Source: Mimachlamys varia (taxonomy: Eukaryota; Mollusca; Bivalvia; Pectinida; Pectinidae). From it: 64,000 nt of DNA. The stretch is from the NCBI GenBank assembly GCA_947623455.1, contig OX392531.1:58260139-58324138 (forward strand), in the 5' to 3' direction. Below, one piece after another: positions 24,318 through 38,350 of the stretch. The position numbers were made by a program, and so were the translations under genes. Position 1 is the first letter of the stretch, and each line of letters opens with the position of its first letter. The notes under the pieces were generated by a model that ran no database searches, was not told the DNA's origin, and saw nothing but the letters and a program-made list of their open reading frames with translations.

Positions 24318-27300
24318 TAATTAACATATAACCCATCATCAGATAAAACTATGTACTGTAATAAACATATAATTCATCATGAGGAGTAACGCTGTACTGT
24401 AATAAACATATAATTCATCATGAGGAGTAACGCTGTACTGTAATAAACATATAATTAATCATCAGGAGTAACGCTGTACTGTAATAAACATATAAACCAT
24501 CATCAGGAGTAACGCTGTACTGTAATAAACGTATAATCCATCATCAGGAGTAACGCTGTACTGTAATAAACATATAATTCATCATCAGGAGTAACGCTGT
24601 ACTGTAATAAACATATAATCCATCATCAGGCGCTGTACTGTAATAAACATACAATTCATCATCAGGAGTAACGCTGTACTGCAATAAACATATAATCCAT
24701 AATCAGGAGTAACACTGTACTGTAATTAAAATATAATTCATCATCAGGAGTAACGCTGTACTGTAATAAACATATAATTCATCATCAGGAATAACGCTGT
24801 AGTGTAATAAACATATAATGCATCATCAGGAGTAATGCTGTACTGTAATAAACATATAATTCATCATCAGGAGTAACGCTGTAGTGTAATAAACATATAA
24901 TTAATCATCAGGAGTAACACTGTAGTGTAATAAACATATAATTCATCATCAGGAGTAACGCTGTAGTGTAATAAACATATAATTCATCATCAGGAGTAAC
25001 GCTGTACTGTTATAAACATATAATTCATCATCAGGATTATCGCTGTACTGTAATAAACATATAATTCATCATCAGGAGTAACGCTGTACTGCAATAAACA
25101 TATAATTCATCATCAGGAGTAACGCTGTACTGTAATAAACATATAATTCTTCATCAGGAGTAACGCTGTAGTGTAATAAACATATAATCCATCATCAGGA
25201 GTAATGCTGTACTGTAATAAACATATAATTCATCATCAGGAGTAACGCTGTAGTGTAATAAACATATAATTAATCATCAGGAGTAACACTGTAGTGTAAT
25301 AAACATATAATTCATCATCAGGAGTAACGCTGTAGTGTAATAAACATATAATTCATCATCAGGAGTAACGCTGTACTGTTATAAACATATAATCCATCAT
25401 CAGGATTATCGCTGTACTGTAATAAACATATAATCCATCATCAGGATTATCGCTGTACTGTAATAAACATATAGTTCAGCATCAGGAGTAACGCTGTAGT
25501 GTAATAAACATATAATGCATCATCAGGAGTAATGCTGTACTGTAATAAACATATAATTCATCATCAGGAGTAACGCTGTAGTGTAATAAACATATAACTA
25601 ATCATCAGGAGTAACACTGTAGTGTAATAAACATATAATTCATCATCAGGAGTAACGCTGTAGTGTAATAAACATATAATTCATCATCAGGAGTAACGCT
25701 GTACTGTTATAAACATATAATCCATCATCAGGATTATCGCTGTACTGTAATAAACATATAATTCATCATCAGGAGTAACGCTGTACTGCAATAAACATAT
25801 AATTCATCATCAGGAGTAACGCTGTACTGTAATAAACATATAATTCTTCATCAGGAGTAACGCTGTAGTGTAATAAACATATAATTAATCATCAGGAGTA
25901 ACACTGTACTGTAATAAACATATAATTCATCATCAGGAGTAACGCTGTAGTGTAATAAACATATAATTCATCATCAGGAATAACGCTGTACTGTAATAAA
26001 CATATAATCCATTATCAGGAGTAACGCTGTACTGTAATAAACATAAAGAATATCACTAGGAGTAACGCTGTACTGCAATAAACATATAATCCATCATCAG
26101 GAGTAACGCTGTACTGTAATAAACATATAATTCATCATCAGGAATAACGCTGTAGTGTAATAAACATATAATTCATCATCAGGAATAACGCTGTAGTGTA
26201 ATAAACATATAATTCATCATCAGGAATAACGCTGTACTGTAATAAACATATAATCCATCATCAGGAGTAACGCTGTACTGTAATAAAAATATAATTCATC
26301 ATCAGGAATAACGCTGTAGTGTAATAAACATATAATTCATCATCAGGAATAAAGCTGTAGTGTAATAAACATATAATTCATCATCAGGAATAACGCTGTA
26401 CTGCAATAAACATATAATCCATCATGAGGAGTAACGCTGTACTGTAATAAACATATAATTCATCATCAGGAATAACGCTGTAGTGTAATAAACATATAAT
26501 TCATCATCAGGAATAACGCTGTACTGTAATAAACATATAATCCATCATCAGGAGTATTGCTGTACTGTAATAAAAATATAATTCATCATCAGGAATAACG
26601 CTGTAGTGTAATAAACATATAATTCATCATCATTAATAAAGCTGTAGTGTAATAAACATATAATTCATCATCAGGAATAACGCTGTACTGCAATAAACAT
26701 ATAATCCATCATGAGGAGTAACGCTGTACTGTAATAAACATATAATTCATCATCAGGAATAACGCTGTAGAGTAATAAACATATACTTCATCACAAGGAG
26801 TAACGCTGTACTGCAATAAACATATAATCCATCATCAGGAGTAACGCTGTACTGTAATAAACATATAATTCATCATCAGGAATAACGCTGTAGTGTAATA
26901 AACATATAATTCATCATCAGGAGTAACGTTGTACTGTAATAAATATATAATCCATCATCAGGAGTAACGCTGTACTGTAATAAACATATAATTCATCATC
27001 AGGAGTAATGCTGTACTGTAATAAACATATAATTCATCATTGAGTAACGCTGTACTGTAAAAACATATAATTCATCATCAGGAGTAACGCTGTACTGTAA
27101 TAAACATATAATTCATCATCAGGAGTAACGCTGTAGTGTAATAAACATATAATTCATCATCAGGATACGCTGTAGTGTAATAAACATATAATTCATCATC
27201 AGGAGTAACGCTGTAGTGTAATAAACATATAATCCATCATCAGGAGTAACGCTGTACTGTAATAAACATATAATTCATCATTAGGAGTAACGCTGTACTG

Positions 27301-28056
27301 TAATAAACATATAATTCAGCATCAGGAGTAACGCTGTACTGTAATAAACATATAATTCATCATCAGGAGTAACGATGACTGAAATAAACATATAATTCAT
27401 CATCAGGAGTAACGCTGTACTGTAATAAACATATAATCCATCATCAGGAGTAAAGCTGTACTGTAATAAACATATAGTTCATCATCAGGAGTAACGCTGT
27501 ACTGTAATAAACATATAATTCTTCATCAGGAGTAACGCTGTAGTGTAATAAACATATAATTAATCATCAGGAGTAACGCTGTAGTGTAATAAACATATAA
27601 TTCATCATCGGGAGTAACGCTGTACTGTAATAAACATATAATTCATCATCAGGAGTAACGCTGTACTGTAATAAACATAAAGCATATCATAAGGAGTAAC
27701 GCTGTACTGTAATAAACATATAATTCTTCATCAGGAGTAAGGCTGTACAGTTATAAACATATAGTTCATCAGGAATAACGCTGTAGTGTAATAAACATAT
27801 ACTTCACCACAAGGAGTAACGCTGTACTGCAATAAACATATAATCCATCATCAGGAGTATCGCTGTACTGTAATAAACATATAATTCATCATCAGGAATA
27901 ACGCTGTAGTGTAATAAACATATAATTCATCATCAGGAGTAACGTTGTACTGTAATAAATATATAATCCATCATCAGGAGTAACGCTGTAGTGTAATAAA
28001 CATATAATTCATCATCAGGAGTAATGCTGTACTGTAATAAACATATAATTCATCAT
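24318..28056. repeat. 42-bp satellite array, about 89 copies
   Basis: The unit is aacatataattcatcatcag followed by gagtaacgctgtactgtaataa. Variants include ctgtagtg for ctgtactg, aggaataac for aggagtaac, and a few shortened units (about 24630, 27040, 27165). It ends abruptly at 28056, where the 70-bp array begins. Its core is also found in the 70-bp unit. Confidence 0.95.
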
Positions 28057-30396
28057 TAATGATCACCAGTAGGTAGTGTCTATATCAATTGGTCAAGAAA
28101 AGGTGTGTTGTACTGTAACAGTATATAAATGATCACCAATAGGTAGTGTCTATATCAATTGGTCAAGAAAAGGTGTGTTGTAATGTAACAGTATATAAAT
28201 GATCACCAGTAGGTAGTGTCTATATCAATTGGTCAAGAAAAGGTGTGTTGTACTGTAACAGTATATAAATGATCACCAGTAGGTAGTGTCTATATCAATT
28301 GGTCAAGAAAAGGTGTGTTGTAATGTAACAGTATATAAATGATCACCAGTAAGTAGTGTCTATATCAATTGGTCAACAAAGGGTGTGTTGTACTGTAACA
28401 GTATATAAATGATCATCAGTAGGTAGTGTCCATATAGATTGGTCAGGAAAAGGTATGTTGTAATGAACCAGTATATAAATGATCACCAGTAGGTAGTGTC
28501 TATATCAATTGGTCAACAAAGGGTATGTTGTACTGTAACAGTATATAAATGATCATCAGTAGGTAGTGTCTATATCAATTGGTCAAGAAAAGGTGTGTTG
28601 TACTGTAACAGTATATAAATGATCACCAGTAGGTAGTGTCTATATCAATTGGTCAAGAAAAGGTGTGTTGTACTGTAACAGTATATAAATGATCACCAGT
28701 AGGTAGTGTCCATATAGATTGGTCAGGAAAAGGTATGTTGTAATGAACCAGTATATAAATGATCATCAGTAGGTAGTGTCCATATAGATTGGTCAGGAAA
28801 AGGTATGTTGTACTGTAACAGTATATAAATGATCATCAGTAGGTAGTGTCTATATCAATTGGTCAAGAAAAGGTGTGTTGTACTGTAACAGTATATAAAT
28901 GATCACCAGTAGGTAGTGTCTATATAGATTGGTCAAGAAAAGGTGTGTTGTACTGTAACAGTATATAAATGATCACCAGTAGGTAGTGTCCATATAGATT
29001 GGTCAAGAAAGGTATGTTGTACTGTAACAGTATATAAATGATCACCAGTAGGTAGTGTCCATATAGATTGGTCAAGAAAAGGTATGTTGTACTGTAACAG
29101 TATATAAATGATCATCAGTAGGTAGTGTCTATATCAATTGGTCAAGAAAAGGTGTGTTGTACTGTAACAGTATATAAATGATCACCAGTAGGTAGTGTCT
29201 ATATCAATTGGTCAAGAAAAGGTGTGTTGTACTGTAACAGTATATAAATGATCACCAGTAGGTAGTGTCTATATAGATTGGTCAGCCCAGGGTATGTTGT
29301 ACTGTAACAGTATATAAATGATCACCAGTAGGTAATGTCAATATAGATTGGTCAACAAAGGGTATGTTGTACTGTAACAGTATATAAATGATCACCAGTA
29401 GGTAGTGTCTATATAAATTGGTCAACAAAGGGTGTGTTGTACTGTAACAGTATATAAATGATCACCAGTAGGTAGTGTCTATATAAATTGGTCAACAAAG
29501 GGTGTGTTGTACTGTAACAGTTTATAAATGATCACCAGTAGGTAGTGTCTATATAAATTGGTCAACAAAGGGTGCGTTGTACTGTAACAGTATATAAATG
29601 ATCACCAGTAGGTAGTGTCTATATAGATTGGTCAACAAAGGGTGTGTTGTACTGTAACAGTATATAAATGATCATCAGAAGGTAGTGTCCATATAGATTG
29701 GTCAACAAAGGGTATGTTGTACTGTAACAGTATATAAATGATCACCAGTAGGTAGTGTCCATATAGATTGGTCAACAAAGGGTATGTTGTACTGTAACAG
29801 TATATAAATGATCATCAGTAGGTAGTGTCCATATAGATTGGTCAACAAAGGGTATGTTGTACTGTAACAGTATATAAATGATCACCAGTAGGTAGTGTCC
29901 ATATAGATTTGTCAAGAAAAGGTGTGTTGTACTGTAACGGTATATAAATGATTACCAGTAGGTAGTGTCTATATAGATTGGTCAACAAAGGGTGTGTTGT
30001 ACTGTAACAGTATATAAATGATCACCAGTAGGTAGTGTCCATATAGATTGGTCAACAAAGGGTATGTTGTACTGTAACAGTATATAAATGATCACCAGTA
30101 GGTAGTGTCCATATAGATTGGTCAACAAAGGGTATGTTGTACTTTAACAGTATTTAAATGATCATCAGTAGGTAGTGTCCATATAGATTGGTCAACAAAG
30201 GGTATGTTGTACTGTAACAGTATATAAATGATCATCAGTAGGTAGTGTCCATATAGATTGGTCAACAAAGGGTATGTTGTACTGTAACAGTATATAAATG
30301 ATCACCAGTAGGTAGTGTCTATATAGATTGGTCAAGAAAAGGTATGTTGTACTGTACCAGTATATAAATGATCATCAGTAGGTAATGTCCATATAG
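28057..30396. repeat. 70-bp satellite array, about 33 copies
   Basis: The unit begins aatgatcaccagtaggtagt and continues gtctatatcaattggtcaag, aaaaggtgtgttgtactgta, acagtatata. One unit near 29007 is 69 bp. About 38 bp of the unit (gtactgtaa...atataa..gatcatcag.agg) is closely similar to the neighbouring 42-bp unit. The other ~30 bp (tctatatcaattggtcaaga) is private to this array. Confidence 0.95.
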
Positions 30397-31964
30397 GCTC
30401 TATACTTTCTAAATGATTAGCATCGTATACATTGTACCGTTGTTCAACTACCTATTCTGATAAGATAATGTAATACCGTTATACTGCTATGGATTACCAG
30501 TAGAGATTCTGTACCATTCTACTCATACAGAATGATAATCATGGACACTTAGATATCTGTGTCGTGGTACACATATGTAAACTATGTTGATTGATCAGCG
30601 AGGGAGTTAGTTACCGGTAGATACATTGTACCGTTATACATATGGACCATCGATCATCAGGAACACACCATACATATACTACGCAATAAGTTCACATCTC
30701 TGTGCCCATTATGTTAATATCTTACCGAGACAATCTATTTGGGCAATAGTCTTTGGACAATTTCTGACACTAAAAATAACATACGCCATCAATTCAGATC
30801 TCCAAAAACTTCCTTTGTGAATATAAAAAGCAGTTTGAGAACAGGGAAATACATGGATAAGGTCGATACATTATGGCGTCAGAAAATCCATTTATCAATG
30901 TGGACAATATCGCGAGAGTAAATTTCCATGTTTAGCTGTCTGCGGGGCGTATGTTGGCGATCTCCTGCAAGACACTTTTCTCATGCCTGGCAATTCGTCT
31001 GTACACTTTGAACCCCATCGCCACATCCTCATGTTTTCACGAGTTTGTTTCTTCTTATGAGACTCATTTTCTTTTAGCTGAAACATTTATTCAGAAACAA
31101 GAACCATCTATATCAAATTGAATTATTCGCTAACAGTCTACTAGAGTCTCGGTAAAAAGGCCAATTAGACAGTTAGGGCTGATTTATGTGTTAAGTTCAA
31201 GGAAATCTATCGATTTGAATTGCAGCCACAATACTTCTCTGCTCTGGTGTAAGCTATATTTGGATTTTGTCAAATTTAAATCCGATATTCGCAAGGAAGA
31301 AGAAATGTCTTTCCTCTCATTGTGTTGTGAAAACATATTAGGTCATTACCACCACCTTGCACTCCTCTAACAGGTACTGAGGTTGAAGGACGGGAGTTGA
31401 TGGTGTAAAACGTTCAGAACATTATCACAGGGTGGATTCCGGTAAAATGGACGGCGTGATACGATCAATGAAGGAAGCAATAACAGCAGAAACTGTCAAT
31501 GATATGTTAGATGTGCGCCTAGCTGCTGGGAACACACTGGCACAGTAGACAGGTCTTCCATACTGCCAAGGGTGTTTCAAGATCAATGCAAAAGCATTGG
31601 TGATCTTAGAAAAAGACAATTTTCGTCAGACATTTAAAATGGAGATTCATTTTAATTGAAGATGTGAAGTGTAATCAGGTGTTCCTTATACATTTTGGCA
31701 TTAAGATTTCTCCAAGGAACATGAGAAAAACTATTTCATTACTCATTATCGAATACTTTAACACATCATGATGGTAGAGTTGGAGGATATCGACAAACAC
31801 GAGGTCAAGTGCAGATTGCTGGAAAGGATGAGAAACCTACCGGGCCAAAATTAACATGTAGAAAGAGCCAACGCCCGCCTGGAAGGATGTCTCATCCAGC
31901 GTTTTAAAACAAGAAAATTGGGTAATATACAACGCTAATATAGCTAAGAACAGTGAGATTACCG
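30397..31964. other. Spacer with decayed satellite pieces and a short coding-like remnant
   Basis: At 30622-30665 the pieces ttgtaccgttatacatatgg and gatcatcaggaac look like an ancient copy of the 42/70-bp core. At 31430-31640 the + strand reads KMDGVIRSMKEAITAETVND, a TAG at about 31546, then TGLPYCQGCFKINAKALVIL. It looks like a broken exon but I recognise no family. No other gene seen. Confidence 0.35.
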
Positions 31965-33446
31965 TAACTAACACTAACACACCTGGGTAGAGTGAAAATA
32001 TCGTCTGGTATGATACGTCATCTACCACACTTACACACCTGGGTAGAGTGAAAATATTGTCTTGTATGATACGTCATCTACCACACTTACACACCTGGGT
32101 AGAGTGAAAATATTGTCTGGTATGATACGTCATCTACCACACTATCACACCTGGGTAGAGTGAAAATATTGTCTTGTATGAAACGTCATCTACCACACTT
32201 ACACACCTGGGTAGAGTGAAAATATTGTCTTGTATGATACGTCATCTACCACACTATCACACCTGGGTAGAGTGAAAATATTGTCTGGTATGATACGTCA
32301 TCTACCACACTAACACACCTGGGTAGAGTGAAAATATTGTCTGGTATGATACGTCATCTACCATACTATCACACCTGGGTAGAGTGAAAATATTGTCTTG
32401 TATGAAACGTCATCTACCACACTTACACACCTGGGTAGAGTGAAAATATTGTCTTGCATGATAGGTCATCAACCACACTTACACACCTGGGTAGAGTGAA
32501 AATATTGTCTGGTATGATACGTCATCTACCACACTAACACACCTGGGTAGAGTGAAAATATTGTCTGGTATGATACGTCATCTACCACATTTACACACCT
32601 GGGTAGAGTGAAAATATTGCCCGGTATGATACGTCATCTACCACACTTACACACCTGGGTAGAGTGAAAAAATCGTCTGGTATGATACGTCATCTACCAC
32701 ACTAACACACCTGGGTAGAGTGAAAATATTGTCTGGTATGATAGGTCATCTACCACACTAACACACCTGGGTAGAGTGAAAATATTGTCTGGTATGATAG
32801 GTCATCTACCACACTTACACATCTGGGTAGAGTGAAAATATTGTCTGGTATGATACGTCATCTACCACACTAACACACCTGGGTAGAGTGAAAATATTGT
32901 CCGGTTTGATACGTCATCTACCACACTTACACACCTGGGTAGAGTGAAAATATTGTCTGGTATGATACGTCATCTACCACACTAACACACCTGGGTAGAG
33001 TGAAAATATTGTCCGGTATTATACGTCATCTACCACACTTACACACCTGGGTAGAGTGAAAATATTGTCTTGTATGATACGTCATCTACCACACTTACAC
33101 ACCTGGGTAGAGTGAACATATCGTCTGGTATGATACGTCATCTACCACACTTACACACCTGGGTAGAGTGAAAAAATCGTCTGGTATGATACGTCATCTA
33201 CAACACTAACACACCTGGGTAGAGTGAACATATCGTCTGGTATGATAGGTCATCTACAACACTAACACACCTGGGTAGAGTGAAAATATTGTCTTGTATG
33301 ATACGTCATCTACCACACTATCACACCTGGGTAGAGTTAACATATCATCTGGTATGATAGGTCATCTACAACACTTACACACCTGGGTAGAGTGAAAATA
33401 TCGTCCGGTATGATACGTCATCTACCACACTATCACACCTGGGTAG
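31965..33446. repeat. 56-bp satellite array, about 26 copies
   Basis: The unit is acctgggtagagtgaaaata followed by ttgtctggtatgatacgtca, tctaccacacttacac. The first and last full anchors (acctgggtag at 31981 and 33437) are exactly 26 x 56 bp apart. The array stops directly against a reverse-transcriptase element fragment at 33447. Confidence 0.95.
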
Positions 33447-33730
33447 ACTTTGGTCACATCCAAATGAACATCTAGTCCTCGAAATGAGAACCGAGTCATC
33501 ATTGTTAATCAAAACAAGTAAGCACACTAATGTGCATACTCAAAAACTTTCATCTTCATATCACATAAAAATACAGTATATTTCTTGACGAGACAAAGAT
33601 GGTGACCATAATACTTGCCCATATTTCTAATTAACTCTTGAATCCATGTGTTGTTTGTTTGTCTTCAGACGACATCGATCACAAAAATCACGATATTTAG
33701 AGCAAGTCCTAGAATAACGAATCGAGGTAA
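33447..33730 (-). pseudogene. 3' part of a reverse-transcriptase element copy
   Basis: Matches, on the - strand, the region between the terminal repeat and the RT core of the other copies (tcacatccaa...ctcaaaaactttcatcttca...gcccata...gatcac.aaaatcacgatattt). The terminal repeat expected on its left is absent; the 56-bp satellite takes its place. Reading frames are broken. Confidence 0.75.
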
Positions 33731-33864
33731 CTTTAATTTCTTCATTTGAAATATGATCTATGTTCATTGGGTTTTGGTGATGCATGGGTTGCTACGTCAT
33801 AGTTAATTAAATTATGATCAACACGGACAGCTTGCTAGTACTACTATTTGTTTGTTTGGTTTGG

Positions 33865-34035
33865 TTGCGGGAAGACGCTTACTCTTCCGGAACACCTGGT
33901 CTTATTCTCTTGTGCTTTTACGAGAGTATCAATGTACATCTTTCCTTTTTCCCTATTTTGCCCCTAGTTTAATCAAGGTCCACTCGGATTATGGTTTTGA
34001 CGACTCTTCGGTATTCTCTGATTTTTTATATCACA
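33865..34035 (+). mobile_element. Terminal repeat of the reverse-transcriptase element, + orientation
   Basis: About 165 bp with the conserved pieces gacgcttactcttccggaac, acctggtcttattctcttgt and a terminal tattctctgatttttt. It points away from the fragment at 33447-33730. Together they could be one internally deleted copy with inverted ends. Confidence 0.75.
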
Positions 34036-34084
34036 GTAATACACGTTTTCCTATATTTGTGCGATAGTGTAGGCATGTTATTCA

Positions 34085-35345
34085 TGTAAGAGAAAAAAAA
34101 TCAGAGAATACAAAAGCGTCAACAAAACCATAATCATTACTCAAAATCGATGATATTAACAAAGGAAAGATTTACATTGAGACCATTGTAAGAGTAAAAT
34201 AGAATAAGACCAAGTCTTCTGAAAGAGTAGGCGTCTTCAACTTCATCGACGACACCCGCCATATAAATCCAAGTCAAATCCTAGTGAATGGCATGGCCTC
34301 AACGTGAGAACTGAAGCATAATTCTCAATAACAACAAGGAGGCATACTAATGAGCACATTCAAAAACGTCCATCTTCATACCATGCAAGGATGTAGAATA
34401 TTTCTCGATGAGATCAAGATGGCGACCATAACACTTGCCCATAGTTTTTATCAACCTGCATCTCTCGAATCCCTGTGCCGTAAGTTTGTTCGTCAGCAGT
34501 TGACTTCTATCACGAAAATCTCGATAATCAGAGCAAGCCCTAGAATAACGAATCAACTGCGACATGTAAACTATAGGATGAAGAAGCAGAGATGTTACTA
34601 TCAAGAAAGGGAAAGTTTACGATCGGAAAATCGAAATCGTCACGTTTATCATACAGCTTAGTAGTAAGTTGTCGTGTTGGTCATAGTTTAAGTAAATACC
34701 GAGGTAAGACGATGATGTAGGAGAGTCTGTTGTGTCTTTAATCTCAAGTTCAAAAGGGTATATACGATCGACTAGGTTAACAATTTTGATATACCTGGAA
34801 GTGAAATTGAAACATTTTGCAAGGTTTTTATTACCCGTCCTGATAAGCCCCTCGACAAATTCAGCCTCGTATGAAAATAAAAACAAGTCCGCTGAAAAGG
34901 GTGCGCAGTTAGTGCCCATTGGAATACCAACAGTCTGTTGGAAAACCTCCGAACTCAACAAAGACAATCAGGAATTCAATCATTCCTACTATATCTTCCT
35001 CAGTATATTTCAACCTAGCTTTTGATGTGGTTTTCACAAAGTATGCCCCAAGATACTCACAACCATTTATTTGTATTGCCGTTCACCTTTCTTGGAAAAG
35101 AAAGCTCTCATAATGATAGACCGAAGACGTTCTTTCAGTTTGGCATGTGGTATGGTATTGTACAGGGTGGAACGAAACATTTTTGAGAAGGGGGTGCTCA
35201 AGACTGATCAGAAGATCTTTTAAGTTTTTCAAAATCCACATCCCATTAATGCTACCTCTGGAGTATACAGTGTCACAATAAGACTGCAGTCATGATTCAA
35301 CGGTACTAAGAATGGTAGTAAGAAGTTTCGATAATGGCTTGAGTC
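34085..35345 (-). pseudogene. Reverse-transcriptase element copy lacking the catalytic aspartates
   Basis: One of the longer copies. On the - strand, in order: a CSINGMW-like and ILKNLKDLL segment, STLYNTIPHAKLKERLR, a SKKGERQYK segment, KYTEEDIVGMIEFL, the RT motif FQQTVGIPMGTNCAP, ADLFLFSYEAEFV, RYIKIVNLVDRIYP, and, after a break, the RACSDYRDFRDR block. Where other copies read RYIDDVLS..., this copy has lost about nine codons including the YIDD aspartates, so it cannot polymerise. The terminal repeat lies at 34088-34260. A + strand terminal repeat ends only about 50 bp to its left. Confidence 0.88.
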
Positions 35346-36664
35346 ATCATGGTCAATCACAAGTACGCACACTAATGATCATACTCAAAAACGTATACAA
35401 CAACACGACTACCACTCTCACACACAGACAGATAAACGTGAGGTTGCTGTTATATAGCCTCAAACGCACGCACGCACGCACGCACGCACGCGCACACGCA
35501 CACCCACAAACACTTGGAAACTGTCCTCTGTGTGAAATACTGCATACGTCCTCTCATTTTTGCTTTTACTAACAAGCACACACTCACGTTGACTCACAGA
35601 CATGTACAACAAATGTTAAAGTGTGGATACAATCAGATTTGTCGTGTCTATTTCTAAACAAACAGATCATTCTGGCTCATGAGGAAGCTGAAATCCTATC
35701 TATGCCTGCTTGAGGTATAAATCAGAATTATGTCTATATTGAAGTATCTGTAACTAAGGCCAGATGTCGTCACAAGATATCATCATTATCATGCGTTAAC
35801 ATTAGATGGCGTATAATGCTGAATAATACATTACGGTACGTCTCGTTTAAACATGATATGCGTATTTTATTCCGATATTGTGTAGGTTTTCTTAAGTAAG
35901 TATTCGCCGCTGACACGAACAATGATGAAAACCAACTCGTGTGTCTTTGACATCTTCTTTAAGTGAAAAGCGTCACAAGAATATTTTAAGCGGATTATCG
36001 TTTACACGTGTTGGCAAAGCTGCGTTTTTGCTCTGTATATACATTCTGAAGTAGGAAGGAATGAATAAAACCATGAGCCATGAACACGTTTGGTAATAAG
36101 ATGGTTTGTAGTCCACCATGACCCAAGGCAGCCAAAAGGTCCGGCATTAATTTGGGTGAGCGCCTTTGACCATTAGGCTAAAATAGGTCGTTTTTGATGA
36201 AATATTGACGATTTCTGCCCAAGTCGCTGGCCGACTATTCGTCTGCAATTCCCGGTCAGCGGCTAATCGAGGCACGCGGGGATGGCACGTTCTACCGCTA
36301 ATTAAATAGATCCAGTTTTCAGTATATACATATAATTTGAATCTGTGTGATTGCGTTGCGTTTAAATGGCTTCAGTCGCCAATGGTCACCAGTCAAGGGG
36401 ACATTTTATGAGCTTTTTATAGTCTCTGTATTTCTTCAGTAAACTTTGGTTGAGTATGTCTCATTCAATTTTCAGGATATATCGTATTCACAACAGAATG
36501 TAACCAACGTAAAAGGTAACAGTCCAGTAGCACACACACGGTCAACTGTAAAAGAGTTAAATAAAATATACTCTGTGTTATACCGAAGTAAGGTCACATA
36601 GGTGTTAATTTGCCATTCTTATAAGAAACATAGATATTCATTCAATTCTGACTTCACCAAATTT
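35346..36664. other. Spacer with an (ACGC)n microsatellite
   Basis: A simple repeat acgcacgcacgc... occupies about 35464-35500. The rest shows no gene that I can identify. A GC-rich patch lies near 36200-36300 without open-frame support. Confidence 0.5.
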
Positions 36665-36815
36665 ACATGGCGGGTGTCGTTTATGAAGCAGAAAGCGCTT
36701 ACAGTTCCGGAACACCTGGTCTTATTATCTTGTAGTTTTTCAAATGTCACAGTCATCTCGTTTCTTTGTCTCAAATTTAATCGATTTTGAGTTCAGAGTA
36801 TGATATTGTTGAAGC
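36665..36815 (+). mobile_element. Solo terminal repeat of the reverse-transcriptase element
   Basis: Carries tatgaagcagaaagcgctta, ttccggaacacctggtctta and aatttaatcgattttgagtt, the conserved pieces of the family's ~170-bp end, in the + orientation and without adjoining RT sequence. Confidence 0.7.
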
Positions 36816-37599
36816 TTTGGTTTTCTTTTAAACCTATACCTGTTGCACACCATTTAGGAACAATCGACAATAATATAATATAAAGTCTCTAGAATTAGAA
36901 AAATATACAAGATCGCACACTTTTCAAAGTAAGATAATCTGTATTTGGTGAAACGTTCAAAAAATAATATCAGCGTAAGATAAATTCGAACATGATATAC
37001 AGAGGTTTCTCTCCTTTATTATATGGATCTTAAGCAAATACAAATAAGGATTAAATGAAAAATACTTCCGATTTAATTTCATCCATGCCCGTATGTGTGT
37101 ACTTGGGCAGAAACCATCAGAATGAAATGCTGTGAACCTGCAAGAAAAGTGATGCATGCCTGGTCCAGGAAGTGAAACCAGCACACACTTGAATCATTGA
37201 TTTATGTCGCGGCTGCGAACATCGTTGCCAAGCATTTGCTGATACATCAATATTTCAAAAACAGTCACTGATATCTAAAATGCCCATCAATTATATAAAC
37301 GTTAAATGTTGGGACATTTACACACAAGGGACTGTCGTTCCAGGTAACGATTGGATAATTCAACGTCTAGGTAACATACTTTAAACGAAACGTTGAGAAA
37401 TGGTAATATCAGTAATGTAACTATATAATATATGTATTAAAATATTAAGTGTAATATCAATCGTGATAAATGTTTCGTTATCTAAATTTTCAAATACTTA
37501 CAGCCATATAATTATAACAAACTCAGCGAACATTAGCTCAGATTAAACATAGCCATGTAATTATAAATATAACCTTAGCTCAAACAAAAACAACCATGT
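36816..37599. other. Unassigned AT-rich sequence grading into the 41-bp array
   Basis: No gene seen. From about 37500 degenerate copies of the 41-bp unit appear (agccatgtaattataaatat). Confidence 0.5.
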
Positions 37600-38350
37600 G
37601 ATCATATATATCAGCTTAGTTCAGATAAAAACAACCATGTTATCTTATATATCAGGTTAGTTCAGATAAAAACAACCATGTTATCTTATATATCAGGTTA
37701 GTTCAGATAAAAACAACCATGTTATCTTATATATCAGGTTAGTTCAGATAAAAACAACCTTGTTATCTTATATATCAGGTTAGTTCAGATAAAAACAACC
37801 ATGTTATCTTATACATCAGGTTAGTTCAGATAAAAACAACCATGTTATCTTATATATCAGCTTAGTTCAGATAAAAACAACCATGTTATCTTATATATCA
37901 GGTTAGTTCAGATAAAAACAACCATGTTATCTTATATATCAGGTTAGTTCAGATAAAAACAACCATGTTATCTTATATATCAGCTTAGTTCAGATAAAAA
38001 CAACCTTGTTATCTTAGATATCAGCTTAGTTCAGATAAAAACAACCATGTTATCTTATATATCAGGTTAGTTCAGATAAAAACAATCATGTTATCTTAGA
38101 TATCAGCTTAGTTCAGATAAAAACAACCATGTTATCTTATATATCAGGTTAGTTCAGATAAAAACAACCATGTAGTTATATATATCAGCTTAGTTCAGAT
38201 AAAAACAACCATGTTATCTTATATATCAGGTTAGTTCAGATAAAAACAACCATGTTATCTTATATATCAGGTTAGTTCAGATAAAAACAACCATGTTATC
38301 TTATATATCAGGTTAGTTCAGATAAAAACAACCATGTGATCATATACCCA
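37600..38350. repeat. 41-bp satellite array, about 18 clean copies with decayed flanks
   Basis: The unit is caggttagttcagataaaaa followed by caaccatgttatcttatata and t. Anchors at 37615 and 37656 are 41 bp apart. Divergent, more AT-rich copies extend on both sides (about 37500-37600 and 38350-38620), so the clean centre looks like the recently homogenised part of an older array. Confidence 0.9.

Noticed and set aside
24318..30396. CRISPR-like appearance of regularly spaced repeats
   Set aside because: The repeats are directly tandem with no unique spacers, the period differs between arrays and the genome is eukaryotic.
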